Assembly (NCBI GenBank): GCA_023101885.1
Contig: JALPQD010000116.1
Location: forward strand, 2,249,501-2,313,500
Direction: 5' to 3'
Source: Typhlomys cinereus
Taxonomy: Eukaryota; Chordata; Mammalia; Rodentia; Platacanthomyidae
DNA: 64,000 nt
Each line of letters starts with the position of its first letter. The stretch's first letter is position 1. Positions 21,480 to 33,620 of this stretch are shown one piece after another. A model generated the notes under the pieces. That model worked only from the letters and a program-made list of their open reading frames with translations, searched no databases and was not told where the DNA came from. The position numbers and the translations under genes are program-made.

Positions 21480-21960
21480 GCTGACAACAGAGGCCAGGGC
21501 TATTGCATACCCCTTCGATTCTATTTTTCCAAATCCGATGATTCTTCCAAGTCCAGATTGATTTCGTGAAGTTTGTGGACATGTGCTAATTTGCATAGGT
21601 GATCAAGGTCCCCATGTGGATGCTGTGCAAGAGGACATTCCTTGTCAGCTGTAAGGCAGGGCGACTCCTGCATTAAACAGGAAGCGGAATGGCATCTCAT
21701 CAGTTCAGCAGGCAGCGAATACGCAGCGTACCTTTGTGGCAAAGGCAGGCAGCTGAATGAGCGGGGTGTGCCGGGGAATGAATTACACCCTGAGCTTCTG
21801 CATCCATAAAAATGAGGCCAATCTCGGGTCAGGCGGGTGGGTGATGTGTCACAGAGGCAGGTTAAACTGACTCGACCCTCTGGCTCGCTGATTTGAAGCC
21901 GACAAAAGGGGCTGTGCTAGGGCTCTGGGCTCAGAGTATCTTTCTATTGTCTCTAGCCAT
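21480..21960. promoter_or_regulatory. Enhancer-like unique block (putative conserved non-coding element)
   Basis: Repeat-free, moderate GC, with many retained CpGs (for example near 21715-21775 and 21824-21900). It carries a perfect POU octamer ATTTGCAT at 21589-21596 and AT-rich homeobox-like cores. No long reading frame is present. The regulatory role is inferred from composition only. Confidence 0.35.
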
Positions 21961-24770
21961 TTTGAATTAGGAGAGCCTCTTTCTCAGGGTTGTATTTTTT
22001 TCTTCTTCTTTAATCCATTTCATTCCTTCTTGCACAGAAATCCAAATTAGTTTTATTCTTAGGGTAAGGATTTTGTTAAGTTTGGGCAAAAAAAGAATTC
22101 CAGTATCTTTATTTCTTCTTTTTTTTTTCCTGCATCTTGCTAAATAGAACAAATTTGTCCTATTTCTGGTTTTGGCTTTTCAAAAGCAATTACTTCCCTG
22201 TCATTTCTAGACACTCAGGCAGAAGAGATTGCCTTGATTACCCTCCTTCCATTTCCCTCCCCCTTTCAAGTCCTCAGGCTTCTTTGCACTGCTAGGGAAG
22301 GATTCAATTAAATAGGGTGTCAATGGAGCTACAATGGTTTCAGGTCAGAGATGCCAGTAAAAAGCTGCAGAGCTGTGGCCACCCCATGCATCTAAATGTA
22401 TATATTTATACCAGGGACGTCAACTTGTAGGACTTTCCTCTTCTGTTCTTCCTGATCAAAGATGATTGCTGAGGCAAATATTGCGAAGAAAAAGAAAATC
22501 AGGGTCTCTTCGTTTTTGTGTGGCTGGGGTTTAGTTGCTAGGAATAATGGTGCAGGAGTATCTCTCTTTGGCATAGGCAAACACAAACTTTCACAAATGG
22601 CTGTGTTAGAGGACAGACACACATGATGGCTACGTAAGAAAAAACTCACACAGCCCCTCAGTCCTTATGAATGTACTTTCACCAAGAGCTGTTTGTGACA
22701 CACCCCTATATACACAAAAAGACTGCACTCTTTGGCGAATTCAATAAAAGCAATGCACAATAACTGGCTCACATTAAAGTTATGTTTTTGTCTTCCTTTA
22801 GAAAGATTAAGCATTTTTAATCTCAAACAAAGAGAGATAGCTAAAGTTAAAAGAAAAAATACAGGGAGAAGCCATAGCAACAAAACACACAAATTCCTTA
22901 AATCACTGGTGTTTGTCTAGTTCTTCTGTGCACACAATCACAGAAATCCGGGGTCTCTGCGTAAACACTTCACATGTGAAAGACTGTGTCAGATCCTTTT
23001 TCCTTTGTGCATTGCGGTACAAGGACAAGATGAGTAAGCTCCGCTCTTCACTGCGTTCTAGGCTTTTCTGGTTTTGTTCTCGTGTGACATGGGCCATGAA
23101 GAGGGATTCTAACTTGCATCAACAAATACAATGAGTGATACTTGGACGCAGGAAATTCGATCTCTTTATAATTAATTCTATGTCTAGGAGCCAGCCATGC
23201 GTCTGGCTTCAGGCTGGGGTGAGACCTTGGTCACACATAGAACACAGGCTCTAAAGCATCCACATGGCAGATTTAGGTTTTCGCTGCAGTCTCTTGAGAG
23301 CTGTCAGATTTTAAATATTATTATTTGGCTTAATTGGTTCCTCCTTGATGGAAAGAGAGCAAAGACAGTGGGACACCCCCACCCCAACCCTGTCACCAAC
23401 ACAAAGGCATGCTGGCCATACTCAGCTTTGTGAGAGACTCTCAGTTTTCCCTCTTTCTTTTGTGGATTATGTACTTAAAGCTGCGGGAGTGAGGCACATG
23501 TCTACTTGTTTCTAGCACAGTTAAGAATAAACACGGCTTTTCAGAAAAAGGAATTGTGACATTTTCCCCACTGCTGTGATTTTTGAAAATTTGAAAAATA
23601 ATTCTCCAAAATTTTCAGAAAATGCTGGTGCACAATATAAAAGATTATAAGGCAGCTTATTTCAGGGGTTTCAGGTTGAATGTGGCTGTGCTGGAGGGCC
23701 CCACTAAGACCATAAAATGTTGCATTTCAGCCTCGAAAATGTATCTGATATTTTTGTCTGTTTTTTTTCTTGTTCTTAACCTGACTCTGTGCTTATGTTT
23801 TATTTTTGATCCCAGTTATGTTCAGTGTCTCTGCACAAGATGCCTAACTCTGGCTATAGTCTTCCACCTGTACTCTACCCATCCTTGAATGTTCAGTCTA
23901 CGGGGAATCAGAAAAACAAACATATAATTACAACACAAGATAATGGCATGATAAGGTCATGGGAAAGTACCTGGAAAGGACACAACCTATTTATGGGGGG
24001 AGAAAATAACTTGATATCATTTTCTGGAGGAAGTGATTTTTGTTCCAGAACAGCCTTAAAAGTAGCCAAGGTCATCTTTACTTTCGAAATTTCTTCTTCA
24101 AGTAGCTTGTTTCAAGTGATTGATCCTCTCTACCTTTATTCAACAGGAATTCCACACTCCTTCTCCCAGGTGGGAAGTCTCTGGTAGGAGTGACTTGCGA
24201 TCCAGTTTACATTGTTACCGTTGGCATTAGACTTCTTTTCATCCATCTCTTCTCTCTGGTCTATACCAATCCACATGTGGTCCTCGGTGATACACAAGAA
24301 TCGAGTGAACAACCCATACGGGGTGTTGCATGAACATGTGTGATGGTGAGAGATGGGTAGGGGATTTACCCACCATGTTCTTGGTCTCTTTTGTGTTTTC
24401 TAGAATCCCTTCTCTTTTTCTATAGTCCCCTTCATTCAGTCTTCATTCCCGGAACTCAGCTGTGCTTAGTATGGAAAACTTTAGAATTTTTTCTCTTTCC
24501 TACTGTGCCAGGACATACCCAATTTAGAAAGGTACTTCTGTATACATACATGCTCTCAATAGAGGCTTGAGAAATTTAATATTTTCTTTCTTTCTCTTCT
24601 ACTTGTCTCTGAAGATTGAATTATGGAATCCCTCTTCATTATCTGTCCAGTGAGACTGGCCTCTTCCTCAAATAGTTATTAAGCACCAGCTGAGAGTCTG
24701 GCTGTGTTTTATAGGCTCTGGAGACATGTAGGAAACATCCTTAGTTCCTTCAAGGTCAGCTTCAGTTCCC
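21961..24770. other. Mostly unique sequence, no gene seen
   Basis: About 2.8 kb with almost no young repeats. No splice-flanked coding block was supported. The short open frames look random. Confidence 0.45.
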
Positions 24771-24773
24771 ACA

Positions 24774-25108
24774 TTAGTTACATTTCTTGTTGGTATGATC
24801 AAATACCTGACAAAAAATAAGTTTATTTTGGCTCACAGTTCAGGGGAACATGGTCTATCATGTCAGAAAAGCAAGGCACCCACCATAGAGCAGAGAAAGG
24901 AAATGTGAGCACTCAGCTTGCCTGCCCCCCTTTTTCCCTTTTCATTAACCCCAGGAGCCTGGCCAATGGGACGGCTCTGCCCACATTCAGAGTGGGTCTT
25001 CCCTTAGTTAAACCTCTCTGGAAATATCTCAGATACATACAGAGGCATATATCCCACATGACTCTAATTCTAGTCAAGTTGGTAATAAAGATTAACTGTA
25101 ACAATTCC
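24774..25108 (+). mobile_element. MaLR-type LTR (rodent MT/ORR1-like), probable
   Basis: TTAGTTACATTTCTTGTTGG, TTTATTTTGGCTCACAGTTC, GCTCTGCCCACATTCAGAGT GGGTCTTCCC and the ending AACTGTAACAA follow a rodent LTR pattern. The exact subfamily is uncertain. Confidence 0.5.
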
Positions 25109-25512
25109 TAATACGGCCTTTTCTCTTTCTTCTGCTTTTCTTTAGCAAGTAGAAAGTATTCAATGAATGCTTGCTGCTTCAAAGTTCTCCCTCCAACTCC
25201 TCTACTGCCTTGGTTGCTTTTATAGCACTTCATCAACCCAATTCTCTAGCTGAGTGCCAAGGTCCCCTGTCTATGCTTGCTGCTAGATGTTAGGAGGGTT
25301 ATTATTATTTTTTAAAATGGAAACGGGAGTTTATTTTGGCATACGACTGTCTGGTTATAGCTGTAGCCCAGCTCAGCACGAGAGCTCATACCAACACCAG
25401 GAGCTGAAGGAAGTGGCCAAACTGTATCCATAGGATTGCTGAAAGGACAATCCTTACTAGATAGCATGTCTGTCCAAGTATGCCAAAGAATGCCAGTTTA
25501 CTGAATCAGCTC
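25109..25512. other. Unassigned sequence
   Basis: A TTTATTTTGGC motif near 25330 hints at another decayed LTR piece, but this cannot be supported. No gene is seen. Confidence 0.35.
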
Positions 25513-25870
25513 TGTATTAGTTACTCTTATCTGTTGCTATGAGAGACACCCAAAGTCAAGCAACTTAAGGGATAAAGGGAGATTTATTCAGTTTATGGTT
25601 TCAGAGAGAGATAAGAGTTTTTCATGGCAGAGATGGCATGGCTGGCTGGCAGAGGCTGGAGAGAGGTTATGTCTGCAGACATCTTGAAGACTGAGAGTTG
25701 GAAGAATGCTTGCTACAAAAAGCAGACTTCTCCAGGAGGTAGGGTGGAACTAATCCATTTCAAGTTTTACACTCTGTGACTGCTTTCCTCCAGCAAGACT
25801 CTACTTTTCAAGAGTGCCATGACCTTCCCAAACACATGAGACTGTGGGGGACACATTTCAAACTATAACA
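25513..25870 (+). mobile_element. MaLR LTR (ERVL-related), 358 bp
   Basis: Begins TGTATTAGTTACTC and ends CTATAACA, the TG...CA form of an LTR. Internal motifs GGAGATTTATTCAGTTTATG, CTTTCCTCCAGCAAGACTC and CCCAAACACATGAGACTGTG match the MaLR LTR pattern. It continues directly into MaLR internal sequence, so it is the 5' LTR of a partial element. No coding capacity is visible. Confidence 0.75.
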
Positions 25871-26580
25871 CTCACTCCTGGTCTCCACAGACTCATTGCC
25901 AACTCATTATGCAAACAATACTCAGTCCAACTGTAAAAGTCTCAGTACAGACTACATCAGTCCAATAGTCCAAAGCCTCCTGTAAAATCAAAAGATAAAT
26001 TACATACTTCAAACATACAATGTCACAGAATAAACATTCCCATTCCAAAAGGAAGGAGTGGAGGCATATTCAGGAAAAATAGGTCCATAACAAGACTGAA
26101 AACCAGCAGGACAAACTCGGAATCCTGCAGTTCCATGTCTAACAGGTGAGCCTGTTGAAATCATGAGCTCCAAAGGGCTTCAGTTACACCCTTCCTTCAC
26201 AGCTGCCCCTAGAACACATCACTCCCTTGGGCTGCCTCCTCCTAGGGTAAACAACTCTTCCTGACAAATGTCCCACATTGGCTCTGGCATCTCTAACATC
26301 TTCACTTCTCAATGACAAACCAGGCTTTAACTCTACAGCATAAACTGCCCTTTTTGGGCTTTTAAACTGTAGTTTCTGCTACATGCTACCTAGGTTCAGC
26401 CATTCTCTGAAACCTTGGGGCCTTAGGATCCACGACTTCCTCCCTCTTGCATCACAGATGCCTTTGAAGCAACGTTGCCAAGTTCTGCTATCATCTTGGA
26501 TTAGAGATGGTCCCCTTTGGAATCGCAGCTGATTCAGCTTCTCTGTGCTGACTGCATGAAAAATCTCTTTCTCTCCTGGG
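25871..26580 (+). mobile_element. MaLR internal region remnant
   Basis: Follows the LTR without a gap. CAGTCCAATAGTCCAAAGCC and AACATTCCCATTCCAAAAGG are typical of MaLR internal sequence, which is non-autonomous. The 3' LTR was not found, so the element is truncated or decayed. Confidence 0.6.
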
Positions 26581-26654
26581 CAGTTATTATGAGGGTATTT
26601 TTAAAGCTAGCCTTGATTGTTCTCTTTTCATGAGATTTGCAGTGTTTTCCATTT

Positions 26655-26770
26655 ATTCTTTCATTTAATGTTTATTAAAAACCAATGAAGTAAATAATAT
26701 TATTTTCACTTCATGGGTGAATAAACAGTAGTTTGAAGTAGTTCCATTTTCTTGCCCAATAGTTAGGTCT
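26655..26770 (-). repeat. MIR-like fossil, antisense
   Basis: TTCATTTAATGTTTATTAAA, then AATATTATTTTCACTTCATG GGTGAATAAA, follows antisense MIR. Confidence 0.5.
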
Positions 26771-26944
26771 ATTTAATAGGCTTCTTAAAATATTAGCCAA
26801 CTTTCCAATCTGATCTTTAAGCCTTTGGTCTCTTTCCAACTTTGAAATTTCACATCACTTGTTTCACCTTGACTAATTTAATTCATATAAATATTTACCA
26901 TTAAAATGTAGTCTTCTCAAGGGAAAGGGTTGGGTAGATTTCAT

Positions 26945-27155
26945 TATTTTAGGAAGGAGGGCTAAGGGAGATGTCACTGAGATAAATGTGTGGTAAACTA
27001 TGTAGACTATTGGGGGAAGAATATCTCAGACTCAGAGAAAGCCAAATGCAAAGATTCCATAGCAGGACCATCAGGTACAATAAATAGGAAGTCAAATGGC
27101 TGCAATAAGAGGAGGCCAGAGAGCAGAAGAAGATGAGGTCAGAGGACATCAAAAA
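26945..27155 (-). repeat. L2-type fossil, antisense
   Basis: GCCAAATGCAAAGATTCCAT, then CAATAAGAGGAGGCCAGAGA and GAAGATGAGGTCAGAGGACA, follows the antisense L2 order. Confidence 0.5.
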
Positions 27156-27219
27156 TTCAAAGGATTTTATCAGCTCTCAGCCTTCATCAGAAAGCTTCTT
27201 TTGACAGTGAACAACAGTT

Positions 27220-27775
27220 AATATACAGACTCATTAGTGGTCAAAGTCAAGTAAATAAGTGATTGTGTAGTGAACAGCCATAAGTGGGACATCTATATCA
27301 TATCCACTTCATACCCCAAGCCTCAAGGAATGTTAAAAAAGAGGAAGTGCCAGAGACTGGGGAAGAGTGCTACAAAACAGTGTTTTCTGAATATTACATA
27401 GCCTTCCCTCTACCCCCGTGTCATTCATGAACTCACTGGGCCTTTGGATACTTGTACAAGACCTGCACGATTATCAGTATTTCCTCCAGAAGAAGAAAGG
27501 CTCTGAGCTGCCACCCTTCCATGAAAGATGATTGACAGTTCATGTTGACTGGGGTAATGGATGCCATTTTTTTTTCAGTGCTGCGGCTACATGATAAATT
27601 GTTCATGTTCCAGTAAACAATGCTCCCTACACATGCTACTGCAGGTGACCCTAACGAAGCTCAGTAGGCCACACACACGAGGGGAATGAAACAATAACAG
27701 GGGTGAAAATGACGAAAATCCATTATATACATGCATAAACCTACCAAAGAATAAAAATTTAAATATAAAATATGG
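27220..27775 (+). mobile_element. Lx-like LINE-1 3'UTR, sense
   Basis: Matches rodent L1 3'UTR order: AAATAAGTGATTGTGTAGTG, AAGTGGGACATCTATATCAT, ACAAGACCTGCACGATTATC, TTCATGTTCCAGTAAACAAT, CTCAGTAGGCCACACACACG, then an AATAAAAATTTAAATATAAA tail. It is 5'-truncated. No clear flanking duplication was found. Confidence 0.75.
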
Positions 27776-28019
27776 GAGCAATTTAAAATTGGGAAGCAAA
27801 ATGGTTGAAAGAATGATGAGAACAAAGAAAGCCAGGGTGATGTTTTAAATCCAAAAAGATAGCATGAAGAACCATCAGAACAGAGATCTTTTTTATTTCT
27901 CCTTTAAAGCTCCATCTGTTTCGAGCATCTGTTCCCAAAGGATATAAATTTCTAAAATAAAACAAACGCCACATCTCCCAATTAGCTAAATGGTTATAGT
28001 ATCAACTATTGGATTCCAA

Positions 28020-28490
28020 TATGAGCGTCTTTTTTTTTCAAAGCAGTATCTTATGGAAGAAGAGAGTAACATATTTAAGGTACTCCAGAAAACATGTAAC
28101 CAAGGAGTTTTATATTCAGTGAAATTGACCTTCAAGTATAAAAGACATAGGCAAAAAACTGAAGGGATGGCTAACGGCGCTCTGCAAGCAGGAGGAACTG
28201 TACCCACGGAAAACACTGGGCCTGGCAACCCCAGCATTGCGGGTAGAGGAAGGCAGAACCAAAGAGTTGGCTGGCAATCAGCTTAGCCTAAATGGAGAGC
28301 TTCCAGTTCAGGGAGATACCTTGTTCAAGGTAAAAAGGCAAAGATCTATGTAATTATAATTCTAATAGCTTTCAGTAGGAGAGAAAGGCAGTAGAGGCAG
28401 CTTGATACCACTATTCTTGCCAGCAACACTGCATATTATCTTATCAAACCTTGAAGAAATGCTGAAAATCTTGGAAGAAAAAAAATAAGA
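28020..28490 (+). repeat. Ancient LINE-1-like fragment, split by a SINE
   Basis: TGTAACCAAGGAGTTTTATA TTCAGTGAAATTGACCTTCA resembles the old L1/HAL1 motif for a chain ending in 'tatccagcaaaattatccttca'. Later text (CTTGAAGAAATGCTGAAAAT) continues after the SINE at 28155-28340. Confidence 0.4.
28155..28340 (+). repeat. B4/RSINE1-like SINE, sense
   Basis: GCAAGCAGGAGGAACTGTAC, CTGGGCCTGGCAACCCCAGC and CTTAGCCTAAATGGAGAGCT align with the composite SINE order. It is diverged. Confidence 0.55.
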
Positions 28491-29590
28491 TATTTATCAT
28501 ATCAATTAAGCATGGGCATAGCATTATTGTATTGTCAGACATGTAAACACACTACTGTAGCATTTTTTATCACTCATAAATCCTATTTAAAAATTAGTTG
28601 AGTAGATGATATTGAACAATAACAAATACAAGAAAACCCCAGTATGGTGAAGAAAAGGAAGCTCAAAAGATTTAAATGCAATCGTGAGGAAATCTGTGAC
28701 GCTCCAGTCAAATCTCAAACTTTCAATACACAGGATGTGAATATTCTCCATAGACTCTTGTTTGAACACTCCATCCTCAGCTAGTGGCCCTGTTTTAGAG
28801 AGACTGTATGGAATCTTTAGTCTCACTGGAGAAAGTGGGTCGCTGACCTTGAGGTTTTACAGTGAGCCCCACTTCCTGTTCTCTCTCTATCTGGATGGCA
28901 CTGCAGCATGAGCAGCCTGTTTTCTGCCGTGACAGAATGTACCCCACAAACTGTGTGCCCGAAGAAATTCTTAGTTTGCTTCTGTCAGGTATTTGGACAT
29001 AGTGATGAGAAAAGTAACTCAACACACTAAGACTAAACTTTTTTATGGGTTCATTGTTCCACATGGTTCTTTTTGTGAATGTATAGTCATAATATAAAAG
29101 ACTCCTTTCTTTTTTTAGCTGTCATGATATTTGAGCTCTGGTACATACATAAACTAATTTATTCATTAAAAGTTTCATTCTTCTAGCAATTGATAGCAAA
29201 GTACTAAATTAAAATAACTTAATCAATAAATATAAAATTTGAAACATTTAAATTATTTTTAAAAAATTATTAGTATTTCATATTTCCAACCATACAATAA
29301 AGCTTTAATGTCTTTGATAAATATTCTAGCATGTATCCAGAACAATACAGTAAAGCAGAATCATGCACTGAAGAATACTCAGCACAGTCAAGATTTAAAA
29401 AATTGAAAAGAATTTTTCATACACACACATACGTGCACACACACATATATGCACACACAATGAGTATACATAATGAGTACGTCAATTTTTTAAAAAGGAT
29501 ATTCTAGATTCAGTTACTCATAGTTTCTCATGAGGCCAAAAAGGCACTTAAAAGCTTTGAGCATTTTCATTATTTCATGTTTTTGTACTG
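28491..29590. other. AT-rich unique sequence, no gene seen
   Basis: No repeat or coding block supported. It contains a minor CA-rich stretch near 29430. Confidence 0.45.
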
Positions 29591-29594
29591 TTTC

Positions 29595-29815
29595 AGTAAT
29601 TAACTATTTTTTATTTATTTTTATCTTTATTATTTTTAATGTTATATAGATGAATATAATGATTTTATAATGTTTTCAACACCTAGTTCCAAAACCTATC
29701 CCCCCTCTTTTTTCCATTATAATCCTTCATTTTCCCTGCCTGACTCTCCTATTTTCAAATCTTTTTACTGTATTTCACCTAGTCTGCCATGATGACTTGA
29801 TTCATTCTCCAGAAA
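29595..29815 (-). repeat. Possible LINE-1 3' end, antisense
   Basis: TTTATTTTTATCTTTATTATT followed by C/T-rich sequence (CCCCCCTCTTTTTTCC, CCTGCCTGACTCTCC) resembles a reversed L1 tail plus polypurine tract. It is weak. Confidence 0.35.
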
Positions 29816-30105
29816 ACCAAAGACTCTTTTTTATCTTGAGTTTTAGAATCATTCTAAGGATAATGCATGCAAGACTTAATAAAGGAAAATATTATAAATG
29901 CAAACATTGATAAATAATAAACACAACTGCAGAAGTAGTGGAAGATGGAGAAAAGTAAGGGAAGAAAGGGACTATTTCTGAGACAATATTATTATTTGAC
30001 TTCATGAGGACAAACACTACAAGAATTTAAAATACATAACTAATGAAAATAGTGGGTAGAGAAGAAGCGATAAGAAGATGAGGGGCAGGAATCACCCAAT
30101 CAGGC
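29816..30105. other. AT-rich unassigned sequence
   Basis: Nothing recognised. Confidence 0.4.
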
Positions 30106-30109
30106 ACCT

Positions 30110-30270
30110 CTCTCATGCTTTTATTTGGCAAGTCACTTGCATTATGCTACTTAATCTTTGCAATAACTTCACAAGGCAGACATTGCTATCACCATTTTAT
30201 AAAGCTCCATTGGCTCAAGGTTATTTAGAAATTGTAGACTACTGAAAATCAAGCTTGCATGACAGTGAGA
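30110..30270 (-). repeat. MIR-like fossil, antisense
   Basis: TACTTAATCTTTGCAATAAC TTCACAAGGCAGACATTGC, then ACCATTTTATAAAG and GGCTCAAGGTTATTTAG, follows antisense MIR. Confidence 0.6.
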
Positions 30271-30879
30271 TCCACACTCCTTCCATTTCTACATTACAAC
30301 CTTGAGTTCATTTTTATTTCTGCTCACTACACTGACTGTAGTATACACGTCTTACCATGCATGTCTCAATTCCCCATCTAAATTCTCAATAGCTTAATGG
30401 AGGGTACCCTGCCTCCAACAGTCCATATATTACAATATGTGTACTACCGTGCCTTTTGTATGGGTACATACAATCAGTGTCTATTATGTATTTTTTGAAT
30501 CTGTGTCAACAAAAAAGTCAGTTTTGTTTTTTCAGGTAAATTAATTATAAGAAAGAATGAATGACATCACCCATTACAATCCTCATGCATATCAAAATGT
30601 TCTTCATAAATATACATCTTTGCCTTTCCCCCTTGATTTTCCTAATTAGGACATCTTCTCAGGATCATAACCAAATAAGATAATGAATTGGTACCCAATT
30701 ATTTCTTTCCTGTTTATATTCCTGATGTTATTGCAGGATTATTTTTAATTTATTTTCCCTGTATTTGTCTTACCTGTTAGGCATATTATTTGTTAAAAAA
30801 TAATTTTGAAGAGCTAGCTTAGGCTCACCATTATGTGTGACAATATTTCAAAGGAAAAATGGCCCGGAATGTCTTACAA
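30271..30879. other. AT-rich unique sequence, no gene seen
   Basis: Nothing recognised. Confidence 0.4.
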
Positions 30880-31340
30880 AAGGAATTGGGGCTATCGTGT
30901 CTTTATAAATAATGAGCTTCTTGTACACAATCAGTATTTCATAGTGCTGGGCTCAATGCAAATGTGAATGCGGCTGGAATCAAATGTAAAATCAGGAGTA
31001 AATCTTTACAGACACATTCGTTCTTTGCAGAGGCGCATGTGAAATATGTCTGCTTCTAAATCATCCACGTGACAGGCAGGATGCAAATGTGGCAGTGCTG
31101 TTGGTCGCCACGCCGGCTCAGCACAGCCTGCCTGCTCGGAAGAGCACACGTACAGCAATTATACTTCTCTGCCACTGCAGACAGATTTCAGGCCGTGTTT
31201 TGTTTCACTGTGGCAGCGTCTTGTTTCAATAAATGCTGGCTCCCTGGCTTCTTGCGGTTTTGATTCCTCGCTGAGGATGCACGCTCGCAAGCTGCCTGTC
31301 TTTTTGCGTTTAGCTGCGAGTGTCGCAGCCCCTCCCCCAG
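30880..31340. promoter_or_regulatory. Enhancer-like unique block with paired octamers
   Basis: Repeat-free, with more GC and CpG than its surroundings. It contains two perfect octamers ATGCAAAT (30957-30964 and 31081-31088) about 120 bp apart, and a CACGTG E-box inside CATCCACGTGAC (about 31063-31074). These are hallmarks of a developmental enhancer but not proof. Confidence 0.35.
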
Positions 31341-32080
31341 CCACCCTTCTGCTGTTGCTGCTTCTACTTTTATTCAATTCAACACTTGAGGGAACTGCAG
31401 ATGAAATGCCTCTGAATCTAAATTGCCAGCAATGGAAATAACAACCTATTTTCTGACCTTCCCTTCCTCCACCCACACTTTTCAAATCTGAGTCCAGGGG
31501 CACAAAGCTGCTCTAGCTCTGTCTCTTGGGTTTAGTACTACAGTGGCTTTAGCTGGGCAAGGGGAGGGGGAGCACTACCTCAAACAAAGATCAATTAGGA
31601 AAATATTTGGCAAAAGATAGAAGCAGGTATGCATGTGCTATTAAGTTCTATACAATGCTGCACAATGTGCACAGAATGTGGCACATAGAAGAAGAAATCA
31701 GAATTTACGCAGGAGGCTGTCACTGTGGGAGATTATATATTAACCCTGTTAGCACCAGTCCCGGATGAAGCTTTAAAATTTTTTGTCTCTTGCAGAATTG
31801 CTTTCAGCATCAGAACACAAGATAAATAAAAAACAAGTTCCTCGATGTCACACTTTTTAAAATCCTAGACGCTATTACTCATTTAATTACCGACCACATT
31901 ATAACACTTCCACGTGAATGGATTTTTATCTATTAACAATATCAAAACCTCTCTCCAACAGATAAAATGAATAATACTGGTGGGATTCTAACACACTGTG
32001 TGAACTCCACTGTGTGTTAGTGGACAGGAGCCATGGTAGGTGGCATAATTTCCATTTGAAATTAAAAAAAATGGTTTGTT
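31341..32080. other. Unique sequence, no gene seen
   Basis: No repeat or coding block supported. Confidence 0.4.
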
Positions 32081-32082
32081 CT

Positions 32083-32220
32083 GAATGTGGTGATGTTGAG
32101 CTATAAGCCCAGCAGTTGGGAGGTGGAGGTGGGGCCATTGGGAGTTCAAGGTCAGCCTCTGCCTCACAGTGAGTTTGAGGCTAGCCTGAGCTACAAGACA
32201 ACTTGTTTCAACAATCCCTA
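32083..32220 (+). repeat. B1 SINE, sense, diverged
   Basis: CCCAGCAGTTGGGAGGTGGA, GGAGTTCAAGGTCAGCCTC and GAGGCTAGCCTGAGCTACA follow the B1 core. Confidence 0.75.
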
Positions 32221-32249
32221 CTTGACCCTTCCCCTACAAAAAAAGAAAA

Positions 32250-32345
32250 TTGGCTTATAAGAGAGAGATTAAGTCACTGGCCCAAGGTCATGCAGTCTTG
32301 GATGGAGGGATCTGAACCCAGAGCTTGCTTTAAGTTTGCATTTTA
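32250..32345 (-). repeat. MIR-like fossil, antisense
   Basis: GAGATTAAGTCACTGGCCCA AGGTCATGCAG, then GGATCTGAACCCAGAGCTTG, is the antisense MIR core. Confidence 0.7.
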
Positions 32346-33020
32346 CTTGGAAAGAAGTCTAAAAAACAGATTGTGACAATCAGGCATGCTGATTCATAAT
32401 ATCAAACAAAAGAAACATGATGAGCTCAGAAATGAATAAAATGTTAATGAATTAGCCAAGGTCATTTAATACTTTTGTGTAAGTTACAGAAGAAAAAAGA
32501 GATCTGAAATGGAAGTATCTCTTCATAAAAGAAGAATGCTCATGCTCCCCAAAGTCACCTATGCTGAACACAAGTTTTGCATGTACATAGTTTCCACCGT
32601 TGAAAAGCATGCTGTTATGTTCTAAGTAAGAGAGAGTACTGGAAAACCTCAGTTTGTAAAAGAAAATCATAGAGACTGTGTCAATACCATAATTTCTTAT
32701 CTTGTTTTGACATCTCATAAAAGATGGTAATTTTCTAACATGTTTTTTTGGTAGGCTACCAGCAGACAAAAATATGTCATCATGTAGCCTTGTCATACAT
32801 CGGTTTGCTGGTTCACATATGTACTTGTTTCTGTTAGGCATATGTGTAGCAGTAGAATTGCTAGGTTTTAGGGGTATATATATTCAGGTTTTACCAATAC
32901 TGCCAGATTTCTAAACTGGGATAAGCAGATAACTTGTACCTTTTTTTTTTCTATTTCAGGGTGTATATAATAGCACTTTATTTACTTATTTGTTTTTCGT
33001 GGATGAGTATTTATCTATTT
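32346..33020. other. AT-rich unique sequence, no gene seen
   Basis: Nothing recognised. The minus-strand open frame of 129 codons at 32452-32841 lacks coding-like composition and splice context. Confidence 0.4.
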
Positions 33021-33027
33021 ATTTTTG

Positions 33028-33172
33028 TTTTTAGAGACAGAGTTTTGCCATGTAGCCTAGGCTGGTCAGGAACATGGTACACAGATCAGGCTGTCCTAAG
33101 TGTGTTTTTATCTTCCTCCCCCTCAGTCTTGCCAGTACAGGGCTTACAGGTGTGAATCACCACACCTGGCAG
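33028..33172 (-). repeat. B1 SINE, antisense
   Basis: AGAGACAGAGTTTTGCCATG TAGCCTAGGCTGG ... AGGGCTTACAGGTGTGAATC ACCACACCTGGC is the reversed B1 core. Confidence 0.75.
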
Positions 33173-33380
33173 AGTCTCATGGGGCCCAGACTGTCTCCAA
33201 CTCCCCGTGTTTGTGAGGGTGACCCTGAGCTTGTGATGCATCTATCTCCATCACCCCAGTTGCTGGCATGACAAGGCATAGACTAGCATGCTTGATTTTA
33301 TGTGGTGTTGAGGACACAACCCAGAGCTTCGTGCATGCTAGGCAAGCACTCTACTCGCTGAGCGACTTTGCCACCTTCCA
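33173..33380 (-). repeat. B4-like composite SINE, antisense
   Basis: A second B1-like piece is followed by the ID-like complement GGACACAACCCAGAGCTTCG ... GGCAAGCACTCTACTCGCTG. Confidence 0.65.
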
Positions 33381-33524
33381 GCGGAAATATAAATTCTTTG
33401 TTCAACTAGATCATTAAATCAATATCATTTAGAATTCATGCTTCATGTTTGGATTAAATTTCTATTTGTTTTTCCTTAGCATAGATTTACATTCTTGGAT
33501 TTTTATTTACAACGTTTTAAAATT

Positions 33525-33550
33525 ATTTTATTTGTTTTTGAGAGAGAGAA

Positions 33551-33620
<70 letters not shown>

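Noticed and set aside
32452..32841. 129-codon minus-strand open frame in unique AT-rich DNA
   Set aside because: No splice sites, start context or coding-like codon use, and no similarity I recognise; length is within chance for this span.
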